64,000 bases of DNA from DASYPP01 sp036006525 (GTDB lineage Bacteria > Gemmatimonadota > Gemmatimonadetes > Gemmatimonadales > GWC2-71-9): NCBI GenBank assembly GCA_036006525.1, contig DASYPP010000033.1, positions 15,617 to 79,616 on the forward strand, read 5' to 3'. Positions 1-9,784 of this stretch are shown in pieces. The notes under the pieces were generated by a model, which was not told where the DNA came from, made no database searches, and saw nothing but the letters and a program-made list of their open reading frames with translations. The first letter of the stretch is position 1; every line of letters starts with the position of its first letter. A program made the position numbers and the translations under genes.

Positions 1-224
1 TGTTGCTGATCTACGCGAGACAGGCCAATCCTGCACTCCTGGCCCGGATCGCGGAGCGGCACGGACCAGCCGACCTGGACATTCCCAAACGGCTCTACGA
101 GCCCTTTGTGTCGAGCTTTCTTTCGACGGTACAGGAGTGTGATTCGATGTCGGATGCCGCGACGATCGCCGCGTGGCAGGCGGCACTGGAGCCGGGGCTT
201 CGCTTCATCAGGGATGGAACTTGA
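1..224 (+). CDS. Globin family protein, C-terminal part (5' end outside window)
   Basis: The visible 73 residues match the F, G and H helices of bacterial globins such as Vitreoscilla haemoglobin. An I-A-x-x-H-G motif places the proximal haem ligand at His20 of the fragment; it is followed by a Y-x-x-F/L helix and an A-A-W-x-x-A-L-x-P H-helix. The reading frame is open to the window edge, so the start, E-helix and distal residue cannot be seen. It lies 137 bp upstream of a coiled-coil / OmpA-like / small-GTPase gene set on the same strand. It may sense oxygen or NO for that set, but this is inference. A haem-free globin-fold sensor is the alternative. Confidence 0.65.
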   Translation, partial: LLIYARQANPALLARIAERHGPADLDIPKRLYEPFVSSFLSTVQECDSMSDAATIAAWQAALEPGLRFIRDGT

Positions 225-361
225 TCCCCCGATGATCGGGCTCCCGACCCGGCACTCGCCGGGTTAGCCCCCGGGTACTTGCTGGAACGGTCTCTCCGCA
301 GCATCCTACTCCTCCACCAAAATGGGTACCTGGAGGAGCAGGCAGCGCTAAAGGAGAGGCC

Positions 362-940
362 ATGGCCACCGAGGAAAAAACCCGCCCCAAGTCGAAAGCC
401 AACCCCAAGAGCAACGGTCCCGAAGCCGGCGCGAATATCGAGCAGATACGCGACATCATCTTCGGCACCCAGATGCGGGAGTACAACCAGCGCTTCGCGG
501 CGCTGGAAGAGCGGCTGATCAACGAATCGATCGCCCTGCGCGAGGACCTCAACAAGCGGCTTACCGCCCTCGAGCAGTACGTGAAGAAGGAGCTGGAGTC
601 ACTGGGCGCCAACCTGCGCGCGGAGCAGCAGTCCCGCGCTGCCGCGATCAAGGAGCTGGCCGCGGGGCAGACCGAACTCTCCAAGAGCGCCGACAAGCGG
701 TTTGCCGACGCCACCGCCGCGGCCGACAAGGCGCAGCGCGAGAGCCGCGCCCAGGTGATGGAACAGACCAAGGCCCTGCGGGACGAGCTGCACAAGAAAG
801 CCGCCGAGCTGGCGGCCAATCTTCGCCGCGAAGCCGCCGATCTGCGCGACGTCAAGGCCGACCGCTCCGCCCTGGCTTCCCTGTTTACCGAGATGGCTTC
901 CCGCCTCGCCAATGGAGACAAACGCCAGGGCAATGGCTGA
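362..940 (+). CDS. Coiled-coil protein of unknown function
   Basis: A 192-aa soluble protein that I do not recognise as a named family. A basic, disordered N-terminus (about residues 1-25) precedes an almost continuous heptad-rich helix (about 35-180) full of Glu, Lys, Arg, Ala and Leu, typical of a long coiled coil. No signal peptide or membrane segment is visible. The start is supported by a strong AAAGGAGAG ribosome site just before ATG. Its end overlaps the start of the OmpA-domain gene by 8 bp, so translation is probably coupled. By position it is likely a structural or adaptor partner in the GTPase cluster. Confidence 0.75.
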   Translation: MATEEKTRPKSKANPKSNGPEAGANIEQIRDIIFGTQMREYNQRFAALEERLINESIALREDLNKRLTALEQYVKKELESLGANLRAEQQSRAAAIKELAAGQTELSKSADKRFADATAAADKAQRESRAQVMEQTKALRDELHKKAAELAANLRREAADLRDVKADRSALASLFTEMASRLANGDKRQGNG

Positions 941-2480
941 CGGCAACGGCGGTTCCCCGCTGGAAGAACTCCGTTCCATCATCGTCGGCCCGGAACAATC
1001 CCGGCTCGAGGACCTGGAGCAGCGGCTGGAGAAGGACGCGCTCCAGGCGGAGGTAACCCGGGTCCTGCCCGGCGCGATTACCCGGGGCACCGCCCAGGAC
1101 GACCGGCTCCGGGTCGCGCTCACGCCGCTGATGGAAGAGACCATCCGTACTTCCGTCCGCCGCGATCCCCAGCCGCTCGCCGACGCGATCTTCCCGATCA
1201 TCGGCCCTGCGGTCCGCAAGGCGATCAGCGCGGCCATGGGCGGTCTGGTGCAGACCCTGAACCAGGCGCTGGAACACACCTTCTCGCTGCGCGGGTTGCG
1301 CTGGCGCATCCAGGCCCTGCGCACCGGGGTTTCCTTCGGGGAGATCGTCCTCCGCAATAGCCTGGTCTACCGGGTCGAGCAGATTTTCCTGGTGCACCGC
1401 GAAGGCGGATTGCTGCTGCTCCACGTCACCGCCGAATCGGTACCCGACCAGGCGCCGGAAATGATCGCAGGCATGCTCTCCGCCATCCAGGATTTCGCCC
1501 GCGACTCCTTCCAGGTCGGCACCCGGGATACCCTGGAGACGATGCAAGTGGGTGAACTCATTGTCCTGGTGGAGGACGGACCCTACGCGCTGCTCGCCGC
1601 GGTGGTTCGCGGCACACCCCCGGTATCGCTCAAGACCGATCTTCAGCAGGCGCTGGAAGCGGTTCACGCCATGCACGCCGAGCAGCTGGCCGGCTTCCAG
1701 GGGGACGCCTCGGTCTTTGCCGACGCCCGCCCGGTGCTGGAACGCTGCCTTGCGCAGGAAGTCGCACCACCGCCCCGGAAAGGGCGCTGGCGGTTCTGGC
1801 TGCTCGCCGTCGCGGTGGCGGTCCTGCTGGGGATCTGGCTCGTGCCCCGCACGATCGCCGGCCGTCGCTTCGACCGGTTCGTCAGCAGCCTCAGGGAAAC
1901 CCCGGGTATCGTCGTCACCGAGGCCGGGCGCCGCGACGGGAAGTTCCAGGTGGCCGGCCTGCGCGACCCGGCCGCCACCAATCCCGATTCGTTCCTCGGG
2001 TTGGCCGGGCTCCCGAAGGACCAGGTCGCCGAACGCTGGGAGCCGTACCTCTCACTTGATCCCGCCCTGATCCAGGCTCGTATCCGGGCTGTACAATCAG
2101 CCCAGGCAACCGAGGTCGCCGCCGTCGAGCAACAGGCCTACTATTACCCGGTCGGCGAGGATCAGCCAACCACGGAAGCGTTGGCGACGATTCCCGGACT
2201 GGCGAGTCGAATCCACGCCCTCGGGCGGGCCGCTGCCTCGGCCGGACTCACAACGACCATCGCGATCCTCGGTCAGACCGACGAGACCGGAGAGAAGGAC
2301 GTCAACATCCGGCTCGGCCGGGCCCGTGCCGAGCGGATCCGCGATCTCCTCGCCGCGGCGGGAGCCGGGGTCGAGCTGACCGCGTCAGGTGCGGAACCAC
2401 CGGCCGTCCCGGAGGTGGACGCCACCGATCGAGCCCGGCGCCGCAGAGTGACCCTGTCGGTGAAGTTCAACACGCCGTAG
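933..2480 (+). CDS. Single-pass membrane protein with C-terminal OmpA-like domain
   Basis: 515 aa from the ATG at 933; an in-frame ATG at 912 is possible but lies deeper in the previous gene. There is no N-terminal signal peptide. Residues 1-280 should be cytoplasmic, and 147-255 has an alternating strand/helix pattern that loosely recalls longin/roadblock folds (low confidence). One transmembrane helix sits at about 287-303. A BON-like stretch (about 311-345) follows, then an OmpA/MotB-type peptidoglycan-binding domain (about 425-512) with the G-x-T-D, N-x-x-L-x-x-x-R-A and terminal R-R-V signatures. The topology would tie the cell wall to a cytoplasmic domain beside the GTPase encoded 22 bp downstream. 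Confidence 0.85.
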   Translation: MADGNGGSPLEELRSIIVGPEQSRLEDLEQRLEKDALQAEVTRVLPGAITRGTAQDDRLRVALTPLMEETIRTSVRRDPQPLADAIFPIIGPAVRKAISAAMGGLVQTLNQALEHTFSLRGLRWRIQALRTGVSFGEIVLRNSLVYRVEQIFLVHREGGLLLLHVTAESVPDQAPEMIAGMLSAIQDFARDSFQVGTRDTLETMQVGELIVLVEDGPYALLAAVVRGTPPVSLKTDLQQALEAVHAMHAEQLAGFQGDASVFADARPVLERCLAQEVAPPPRKGRWRFWLLAVAVAVLLGIWLVPRTIAGRRFDRFVSSLRETPGIVVTEAGRRDGKFQVAGLRDPAATNPDSFLGLAGLPKDQVAERWEPYLSLDPALIQARIRAVQSAQATEVAAVEQQAYYYPVGEDQPTTEALATIPGLASRIHALGRAAASAGLTTTIAILGQTDETGEKDVNIRLGRARAERIRDLLAAAGAGVELTASGAEPPAVPEVDATDRARRRRVTLSVKFNTP

Positions 2481-2502
2481 CCCAGCCATTCTTGGAGGCA
2501 GA

Positions 2503-3006
2503 GTGACGACTCTCGAAAAAAAGATCTGCATGATGGGAGCGCCGGGCGTCGGTAAGACCAGCCTGGTCCGCCGCTTTGTCGAGAGCATCTTCTCCGACAA
2601 GTACCTCTCGACCGTCGGCGTGAAGATCGATCGCAAGGTGGTGCCCATAGGCGACACCAGCCTGAGCCTCTTGTTGTGGGACCTTCAGGGGGAGGAACGC
2701 TACCAGTGGGTTCGCATGCAGTACCTGCGGGGCGCATCCGGCTTTCTGCTGGTGGTCGACGGCACCCGCCCCAAGACCCTAGAAGTCGCGCTTGGCCTCC
2801 AGGAAAACGCCGAGAGCCGGGTGGGCCAGGTGCCCTTCGTGCTCATCCTCAACAAGGCGGACCTCAAGGCCGAATGGCAGATCGACGTTGCCGCCGCCGA
2901 CCGGCTGCGCTCCGCCGGGTGGATCGTCCTGGAGACCAGCGCCAAGACGGGGGAAAACGTGAACGAGGCCTTCGAAGGCCTCGGACGGAGAATACTGGGG
3001 TTGTAG
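2503..3006 (+). CDS. Rab/Ras-like small GTPase
   Basis: A 167-aa stand-alone Ras-superfamily GTPase. G1 is GAPGVGKTS (residues 12-20), the effector-loop Thr is Thr37, G3 is WDLQG (59-63), G4 is NKAD and G5 is TSAKTG. Switch II reads G-E-E where Ras/Rab have G-Q-E, so the catalytic glutamine is replaced by Glu64; intrinsic hydrolysis should be slow or depend on a partner. There is no C-terminal prenylation Cys. The GTG start follows a GGAGG site. It ends a co-directional set with the OmpA-domain and coiled-coil genes. The prokaryotic MglA-type GTPases set polarity or organise the envelope; a similar role here is inference. Confidence 0.9.
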   Translation: MTTLEKKICMMGAPGVGKTSLVRRFVESIFSDKYLSTVGVKIDRKVVPIGDTSLSLLLWDLQGEERYQWVRMQYLRGASGFLLVVDGTRPKTLEVALGLQENAESRVGQVPFVLILNKADLKAEWQIDVAAADRLRSAGWIVLETSAKTGENVNEAFEGLGRRILGL

Positions 3007-3021
3007 CGGGAAATCCCGCTC
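3006..3021. terminator. Small hairpin between convergent genes
   Basis: AGCGGG-AAAT-CCCGCT directly after the GTPase stop, between it and the convergent glmS. The stem is 6 bp with no T-tract. It is a weak or bidirectional terminator candidate only. Confidence 0.35.
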
Positions 3022-3049
3022 GAATCCGGCGATCCGTAGAAACCGCGGA

Positions 3050-4873
<1,824 letters not shown>

Positions 4874-4882
4874 TGATCGGTC

Positions 4883-6253
4883 CTAGGTTAGGAGTTCCTG
4901 GCAAGTCGCGATCAACTGATTGGCCACTTCGCCGGTCGGTGCCTCCGCGATGAACCGCACGATCGGTTCGGTGCCGGAGGGTCTCAAGTGCACCCAGCGA
5001 TCGGGCCAAGCCAGCCGGAGCCCGTCGCGCTCGTCCGCCTGGGCCTCGGGGAAGCGCCGTCGCAGCGCCAGGTACACAGGTGTTAAGTCCTTCCCGCGCG
5101 GACCCTTGCCCTTCACGATCTTATAGCGGGGCTGAGCGGCCACAAGCGCCGAAACCGGGCGGCCAGAGCGCGCCAGAAGATGCAAGATCAGCGCCACCCC
5201 CACCGGGGCATCGCGGCCCACATGCAGGTGCGGTAGAATCACGCCGCCATTGCCCTCACCGCCGATAATCGCCCGGGATTCCACGATGGTCCGCGCGACG
5301 TTGGCCTCTCCGACCGGGGCGCGAACAAAGTGCGCTCCCAGTTCGCGGGTCACATCCTCAACAACCAGGCTGGTGGAAAGGTTCGCCACCACGGTACTCG
5401 TGTCGCGGTGAGGTTTTGCCCCGGCGCCATCCAGGACGGCCCGCACCGCAAAGGCGAGCGTATAGTCCTCGCCGATCGGCTCGCCCTTCTCGTCCACTAG
5501 TGCCAGACGATCGACATCCGGGTCCACCGCGAACCCGATCACCGCACCGGTCTCTCGAACCAGTCGGCTCAGTTCGCCAAGGTTCTCGGGGATCGGTTCC
5601 GGGGCTCGCGGGAAGCGTCCGTCGGTCTCCAGGTTGATCCCGCTCACCTGGCAGTTGAGGCGTTCCAGCAGCGCCGGGATCGTGGTCCCGCCGGCTCCCC
5701 GGACACAGTCCAGTGCAACGTGAAAGTTCCGCGCCCGGATGGCCGGGACATCGATCTCCGGCAACGCAAGCACCAGGTCCAGGTGGCGGCCGATCGCGTC
5801 GGGATCCTCCCGGATGCTCCCCACGCCATCCCACCCCACCCGGGGCGGTCCGTCGGCGGCCAGCGCCCGCACCTGGACGCCGGACTCGCCATCGAGAAAG
5901 ATCCCGTCCGGCCCCACGAATTTGAGCGCGTTCCACTCGATCGGGTTGTGGCTCGCGGTGAGAATGAGCCCGGCTCCGGCATGGTGATGCTCCACCGCCA
6001 GCTGCACGGTCGGCGTCGGCACCATACCCACATCGATGACCTCGCACCCGACCGACATGAGACCGGCCCGGGCCGCCTGGGCGAACATCGGTCCGCTGGT
6101 CCTGGCGTCTCGGCCCAGCACCACCCGCGGCTTGCCCCGGCTACGAGCCCAGGCTCCCAGCGCGGCGGCATGGCGCGCCACCAGTTCGGGAGTGAGATCC
6201 TTGCCCACGATCCCCCGCATCCCGGAAACGCTGATCATCAAGGTGTCTGACAT
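4883..6253 (-). CDS. glmM: Phosphoglucosamine mutase (phosphohexomutase family)
   Basis: 456 aa. The phosphoserine loop is T-A-S-H-N-P (Ser101), the metal loop is DPDVD (244-248), the sugar loop is G-G-E-G-N-G-G, and the phosphate loop R-P-S-G-T-E-P lies near the C-terminus. The EGNGG sugar loop resembles archaeal-type GlmM/phosphohexomutases more than the E. coli type, which has EQSGH. It is immediately upstream of glmS, so conversion of glucosamine-6-P to glucosamine-1-P is the best assignment. Activity on mannose- or glucose-phosphate cannot be excluded. Confidence 0.88.
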   Translation of the reverse strand: MSDTLMISVSGMRGIVGKDLTPELVARHAAALGAWARSRGKPRVVLGRDARTSGPMFAQAARAGLMSVGCEVIDVGMVPTPTVQLAVEHHHAGAGLILTASHNPIEWNALKFVGPDGIFLDGESGVQVRALAADGPPRVGWDGVGSIREDPDAIGRHLDLVLALPEIDVPAIRARNFHVALDCVRGAGGTTIPALLERLNCQVSGINLETDGRFPRAPEPIPENLGELSRLVRETGAVIGFAVDPDVDRLALVDEKGEPIGEDYTLAFAVRAVLDGAGAKPHRDTSTVVANLSTSLVVEDVTRELGAHFVRAPVGEANVARTIVESRAIIGGEGNGGVILPHLHVGRDAPVGVALILHLLARSGRPVSALVAAQPRYKIVKGKGPRGKDLTPVYLALRRRFPEAQADERDGLRLAWPDRWVHLRPSGTEPIVRFIAEAPTGEVANQLIATCQELLT

Positions 6254-6276
6254 GCGCTCAAATTAATGACAGGAGA

Positions 6277-6355
6277 GGTACTGGGTACTGGTACTGAGTA
6301 CTGGGTACTAGGTGGGTGCGCAGTACCCAGTGCCCAGTACCCGTCACCTAGTACT
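6277..6355. repeat. Inverted tandem-repeat element, unit about GGGTACT
   Basis: The 5' arm (about 6277-6314) is a run of degenerate GGTACTG/AGTACTG units. After a short GGTGCG spacer, the 3' arm (about 6321-6355) is its reverse complement. The HD-GYP gene's stop codon (6348-6350, minus strand) lies inside the arm, so the element supplies the last codons of that gene. It separates the HD-GYP gene from glmM. Confidence 0.85.
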
Positions 6356-7442
6356 CAAGCGGAAGCTTGGAGGGGTCTGGAAAGCTTTCGACGAACGCGG
6401 TGACAATGGCGGGATCGAACTGGGTGCCCGAGCAGCGCTCCAACTCACGCATGGCATCGACCGGGATCCGGGTTGCCCGGTAGGCCCGGCTGGTCGTCAT
6501 CGCGTCAAACGAGTCGGCCACGGCGATGATGCGGGCCTCGATGGGAATCCGGTCGCCCTTTAATCCATCGGGAAAACCGCGTCCGTCCAGCCGCTCGTGG
6601 TGGGAGCGCACGATGCGCAGCACCGCCGGCGTTTCCCGGACGAACGCGGCGAGAATCTTTTCCCCCAGAACGGTATGCCGGGTGACCCGCTCGAATTCCT
6701 CCGGGGTCAGCGGGCCCGGCTTGTTGAGGATCGACTCCGGCGTATCGATCTTCCCGATGTCATGCAGCTCGCCGCCCAGCCGGATGTGCTCCAGTGAATC
6801 GCCGGTGAATCCCAGCCGCACCGCCGCCTTGGCGGCGTACATGCTCACCCGCCGGGAGTGGCCGCGGGTATAGGGGTCCTTGGCATCGAGGGCGTGGGCC
6901 AATGCCTGGACGCCCTCGAGGAACATGTCCTTGATGCGCTGGGCCTGCACGTGAACTCGGCTCTCCAGGTTCTTCTGGTAGAACCGGTTCTGCAGCAGAA
7001 GATTGCGGCGCTCCAGCGCCTGCATGACCCTGGCCTTGACCTCGTCGATGGCGACCGGCTTGATCAGGTAGTCGGCTGCTCCCATCTGGAGGCAGGTGAC
7101 CGCGGTTTTCACATCGGCTACGGCGGTGACCATGATGACCGCGGTGTCGGGATATCTGGCGCGCAACTCGCCCAGCAACTCGACACCGTCCATCTCGGCC
7201 ATTCGAATGTCGCTGATGACGAGCGGAATCGGTCCGATCCGGGCAATCAGGGCAAGCGCTTCGGCCGCCGATCCTGCCTGCAGGCAGCCGAGCCCCTGGC
7301 TCTCCACGACCCGGGCCATGGCCGAACGGACCTGCGCGTCGTCGTCGACCACGAGGCAGTGTGCGATTTCAGTGATGGAGCCTCCTGGCACCACGGTAGA
7401 CGCCGGTCGGCCAGAGCCAGTGCGTTGCGCAATTTCTGGCAT
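6348..7442 (-). CDS. Response regulator with HD-GYP c-di-GMP phosphodiesterase domain
   Basis: 364 aa from the ATG at 7442. The receiver domain (about 27-140) has the acidic cluster V-D-D-D, phospho-acceptor Asp78 and Lys128. A coiled linker (about 145-180) leads to an HD-GYP domain with H-D at 226-227 and HHExxDGxGFP at 280-290 (Phe in place of the usual Tyr of GYP). It probably hydrolyses c-di-GMP when phosphorylated. No histidine kinase is adjacent. The start is uncertain: an ATG at 7472 is also in frame, and AGGAGG at 7386-7381 sits 4 nt before an in-frame ATC just ahead of the receiver domain. It is divergent from the PLP-enzyme gene. Confidence 0.9.
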   Translation of the reverse strand: MPEIAQRTGSGRPASTVVPGGSITEIAHCLVVDDDAQVRSAMARVVESQGLGCLQAGSAAEALALIARIGPIPLVISDIRMAEMDGVELLGELRARYPDTAVIMVTAVADVKTAVTCLQMGAADYLIKPVAIDEVKARVMQALERRNLLLQNRFYQKNLESRVHVQAQRIKDMFLEGVQALAHALDAKDPYTRGHSRRVSMYAAKAAVRLGFTGDSLEHIRLGGELHDIGKIDTPESILNKPGPLTPEEFERVTRHTVLGEKILAAFVRETPAVLRIVRSHHERLDGRGFPDGLKGDRIPIEARIIAVADSFDAMTTSRAYRATRIPVDAMRELERCSGTQFDPAIVTAFVESFPDPSKLPLEY

Positions 7443-7523
7443 GCCGCCTTGCCGCAAATTGTGTCCGGACATAAAGTTCGGTGAGTTAGCGAGGCAAGAT
7501 CGGCTCCCGAACCTGGAACCACC

Positions 7524-8693
7524 GTGACCCGCATCACACCGGACGACGCCCTGGGAGGTTTTTCCACCCGCGCCGTTCATGCCGGCCAGCATCCCGACCC
7601 GCTCACCGGGGCCGTGATGACGCCAATCTACCAGACTTCGACCTATGTGCAGGAGGGCCTGGGCCGCCACAAGGGCTATGAATACGCCCGGACCCAGAAC
7701 CCCACCAGGGAAGCGCTGGAGCGGAACGTGGCCAACCTGGAAAACGCCGGCTTCGGCTTCGCGTTCAGCTCCGGCCTGGCCGCGATCGATGCGGTCTTGA
7801 AGCTGCTGTCGAGCGGGGATCACGTAGTGGCCGGGGAAAACCTCTACGGGGGCACCCACCGGATGATGGAACGGATCTTTGCCCGGTTCGGCCTCACGTT
7901 CAGTTTCATCGACATGCTGGACCCGGAAAACGTGGCCCGCGCTCTGACGCCCCAGACCCGGCTGGTGTTCTGCGAAACCCCGACCAACCCGATGATGAAT
8001 CTCACCGACCTGCGCGCGGTCGGGGACATCTGCCAGGCGCGGGGCATCCTGCTCGCCGTGGACAACACCTTCGCGACTCCGTACTTCCAGCGGCCCCTGG
8101 AACTGGGCGCTGATATCGTCCTCCACTCTACCACAAAGTACCTGAACGGGCATAGTGACATGGTCGGCGGGCTCGTGGTGACCGGCCGCGACGATATCGC
8201 TGAACAGCTGGGATTCCTGCAGAACGCCTCCGGCGCGGTGCCCGGCCCGATGGATTGCTGGCTCGCCCTCCGGGGCACCAAGACCCTGGCACTCCGGATG
8301 CGGCAGCACGACGCCAACGGCCGCTGCATCGCCGAGTGGCTGCAGCATCATCCCATGGTGAAAAAGATCTACTATCCGGGCCTCCCGAATCACCCGCAGC
8401 ACGAGCTGGCGCGGCGCCAGATGTCGGGTTTCGGCGGCATGATCTCGATCGAATTGGGCGACATCGAGCTGGCCCGGCGAGTCATCGAACGCACCCGGAT
8501 CTTCCGTCTGGCCGAATCCCTGGGTGGCGTCGAGAGCCTGATCGGGCACCCTGCCTCGATGACCCATGCATCGGTCCCCATCGAGCTTCGAAAAAAGATG
8601 GGCCTGACCGATAGCCTGGTCCGGCTGAGCTGCGGGATCGAGGATCCCGAGGACCTGATGGCCGACCTGGACCAGGCGATGCGGGGATCGTAG
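7524..8693 (+). CDS. Cys/Met metabolism PLP enzyme (cystathionine gamma-synthase / lyase family)
   Basis: 389 aa, GTG start. Family features in order: S-T-R-A-V-H-A-G near the N-terminus, the Y-x-R-x-x-N-P-T phosphate-binding segment (about 53-61), S-S-G-L-A-A (82-87), E-T-P-T-N-P (151-156), D-N-T-F-A-T (180-185) and S-T-T-K-Y with the PLP Lys205. The length is normal. Sequence alone cannot separate cystathionine gamma-synthase, gamma-lyase, beta-lyase and methionine gamma-lyase. No other Met/Cys gene is adjacent, so I give no gene symbol. It is divergently arranged with the HD-GYP gene. Confidence 0.92.
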   Translation: MTRITPDDALGGFSTRAVHAGQHPDPLTGAVMTPIYQTSTYVQEGLGRHKGYEYARTQNPTREALERNVANLENAGFGFAFSSGLAAIDAVLKLLSSGDHVVAGENLYGGTHRMMERIFARFGLTFSFIDMLDPENVARALTPQTRLVFCETPTNPMMNLTDLRAVGDICQARGILLAVDNTFATPYFQRPLELGADIVLHSTTKYLNGHSDMVGGLVVTGRDDIAEQLGFLQNASGAVPGPMDCWLALRGTKTLALRMRQHDANGRCIAEWLQHHPMVKKIYYPGLPNHPQHELARRQMSGFGGMISIELGDIELARRVIERTRIFRLAESLGGVESLIGHPASMTHASVPIELRKKMGLTDSLVRLSCGIEDPEDLMADLDQAMRGS

Positions 8694-8770
8694 GGTCGCA
8701 CCCTGTGCCAATTTGAAACCTTATGTGGGGCCTCCCGTACGGCCAACCACCTCTCTCCCCGAGCGAATCC

Positions 8771-9784
8771 ATGAGCACGTCCCTCGCCCCGCGACCCCGC
8801 CGGGCCTTCCCTGAAATCGCCCCGGTCAGCTGGGAACATCCGGCGGATCGCGCCGCCCTCCAGGCGTTGCGCAGCGTTCCCGGATTCGAAGAAGTGGTGC
8901 GAAAGATCCTGGCGCTGCTGGGCGGCGAACGGGGGATCCGGCTGCTGTTCCAGGGCAACTCCGTACGGGTCGGCCCCGACCAGTTTCCCAGGGCGTGGGC
9001 GATCCATGTCGAGGCATGCGCCACCTTCGATTGGCCCAAGATTCCCGAGCTGTACGTCACCCAGACCCCGATCTTCAACGCCGGCGCCTACGGCGTGGAC
9101 GATCCCTTCGTCGTGCTCCACTCCGCCGCGCTGGAGATGTTGAACGAGGAAGAAATCCGCGCCATCATCTGTCACGAGATGGGGCACGTGGTGAGCGGGC
9201 ACGCGTACTATCGCACCATCGCGGCGATTCTCGCCCTGGTCAGCCTCAGCTCGCTGCCCTTCCTCGCCGGTCTTGCGATCCTGCCGGTGAAGCTGGCCTT
9301 TCTCGAGTGGTCGCGGAAATCCGAGTTGTCGGCGGATCGCGCCGGGCTGCTGGGCGGCCAGGACGTGGTCGCGTCGCAGCAGCTGTTGATGAAGATGGCC
9401 GGCGGCGGCCGCGAGATCGGCTTCAACGACCAGATGAACGTGCAGGCCTTCATGGCCCAGGCCCACGAGTACAACAACACCAACGACGGGCTGGCCTCGG
9501 TGTACAAGATCATCAATACCCTGGGCCTCACCCACCCCATGAACACGGTGCGCGCCGCCGAGCTGCAGCAGTGGGTCGCGGCCGGCGAGTACGACCGGAT
9601 CCTTCGCGGGGAATACACCCGGCGGGGCCAGGAGGCCAAGGATCGCCCCCTCCGGGAAGAGATGGCGGACGCCGGCAACTACTATGCGAAGGAAGCCCGG
9701 GAGACCGCAGGCAAGATGGCCCAGGCCGCGCGCGACGCGGCAAGCCGGGTGGGAGAGGCGTTCCGGAAAGGCTCCGGGCGCTGA
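8771..9784 (+). CDS. M48-family zinc metallopeptidase
   Basis: 337 aa from the ATG at 8771; an in-frame ATG at 8723 has no ribosome site. The zinc motif is H-E-M-G-H (135-139), with the third ligand in an E-L-S-A-D-R motif about 50 residues later. One hydrophobic segment (about 148-170) between the two looks membrane-embedded. The C-terminal 60 residues are charged and helical. M48 enzymes of this kind act in membrane-protein quality control. The stop TGA overlaps the purD start region (CTGA), so the two are coupled. Confidence 0.9.
   Translation: MSTSLAPRPRRAFPEIAPVSWEHPADRAALQALRSVPGFEEVVRKILALLGGERGIRLLFQGNSVRVGPDQFPRAWAIHVEACATFDWPKIPELYVTQTPIFNAGAYGVDDPFVVLHSAALEMLNEEEIRAIICHEMGHVVSGHAYYRTIAAILALVSLSSLPFLAGLAILPVKLAFLEWSRKSELSADRAGLLGGQDVVASQQLLMKMAGGGREIGFNDQMNVQAFMAQAHEYNNTNDGLASVYKIINTLGLTHPMNTVRAAELQQWVAAGEYDRILRGEYTRRGQEAKDRPLREEMADAGNYYAKEARETAGKMAQAARDAASRVGEAFRKGSGR

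Noticed and set aside
7473..8711. N-terminal extension of the HD-GYP frame over the whole PLP-enzyme gene
   Set aside because: The extension overlaps a clear gene on the other strand and has no domain; the receiver domain begins after 7442.
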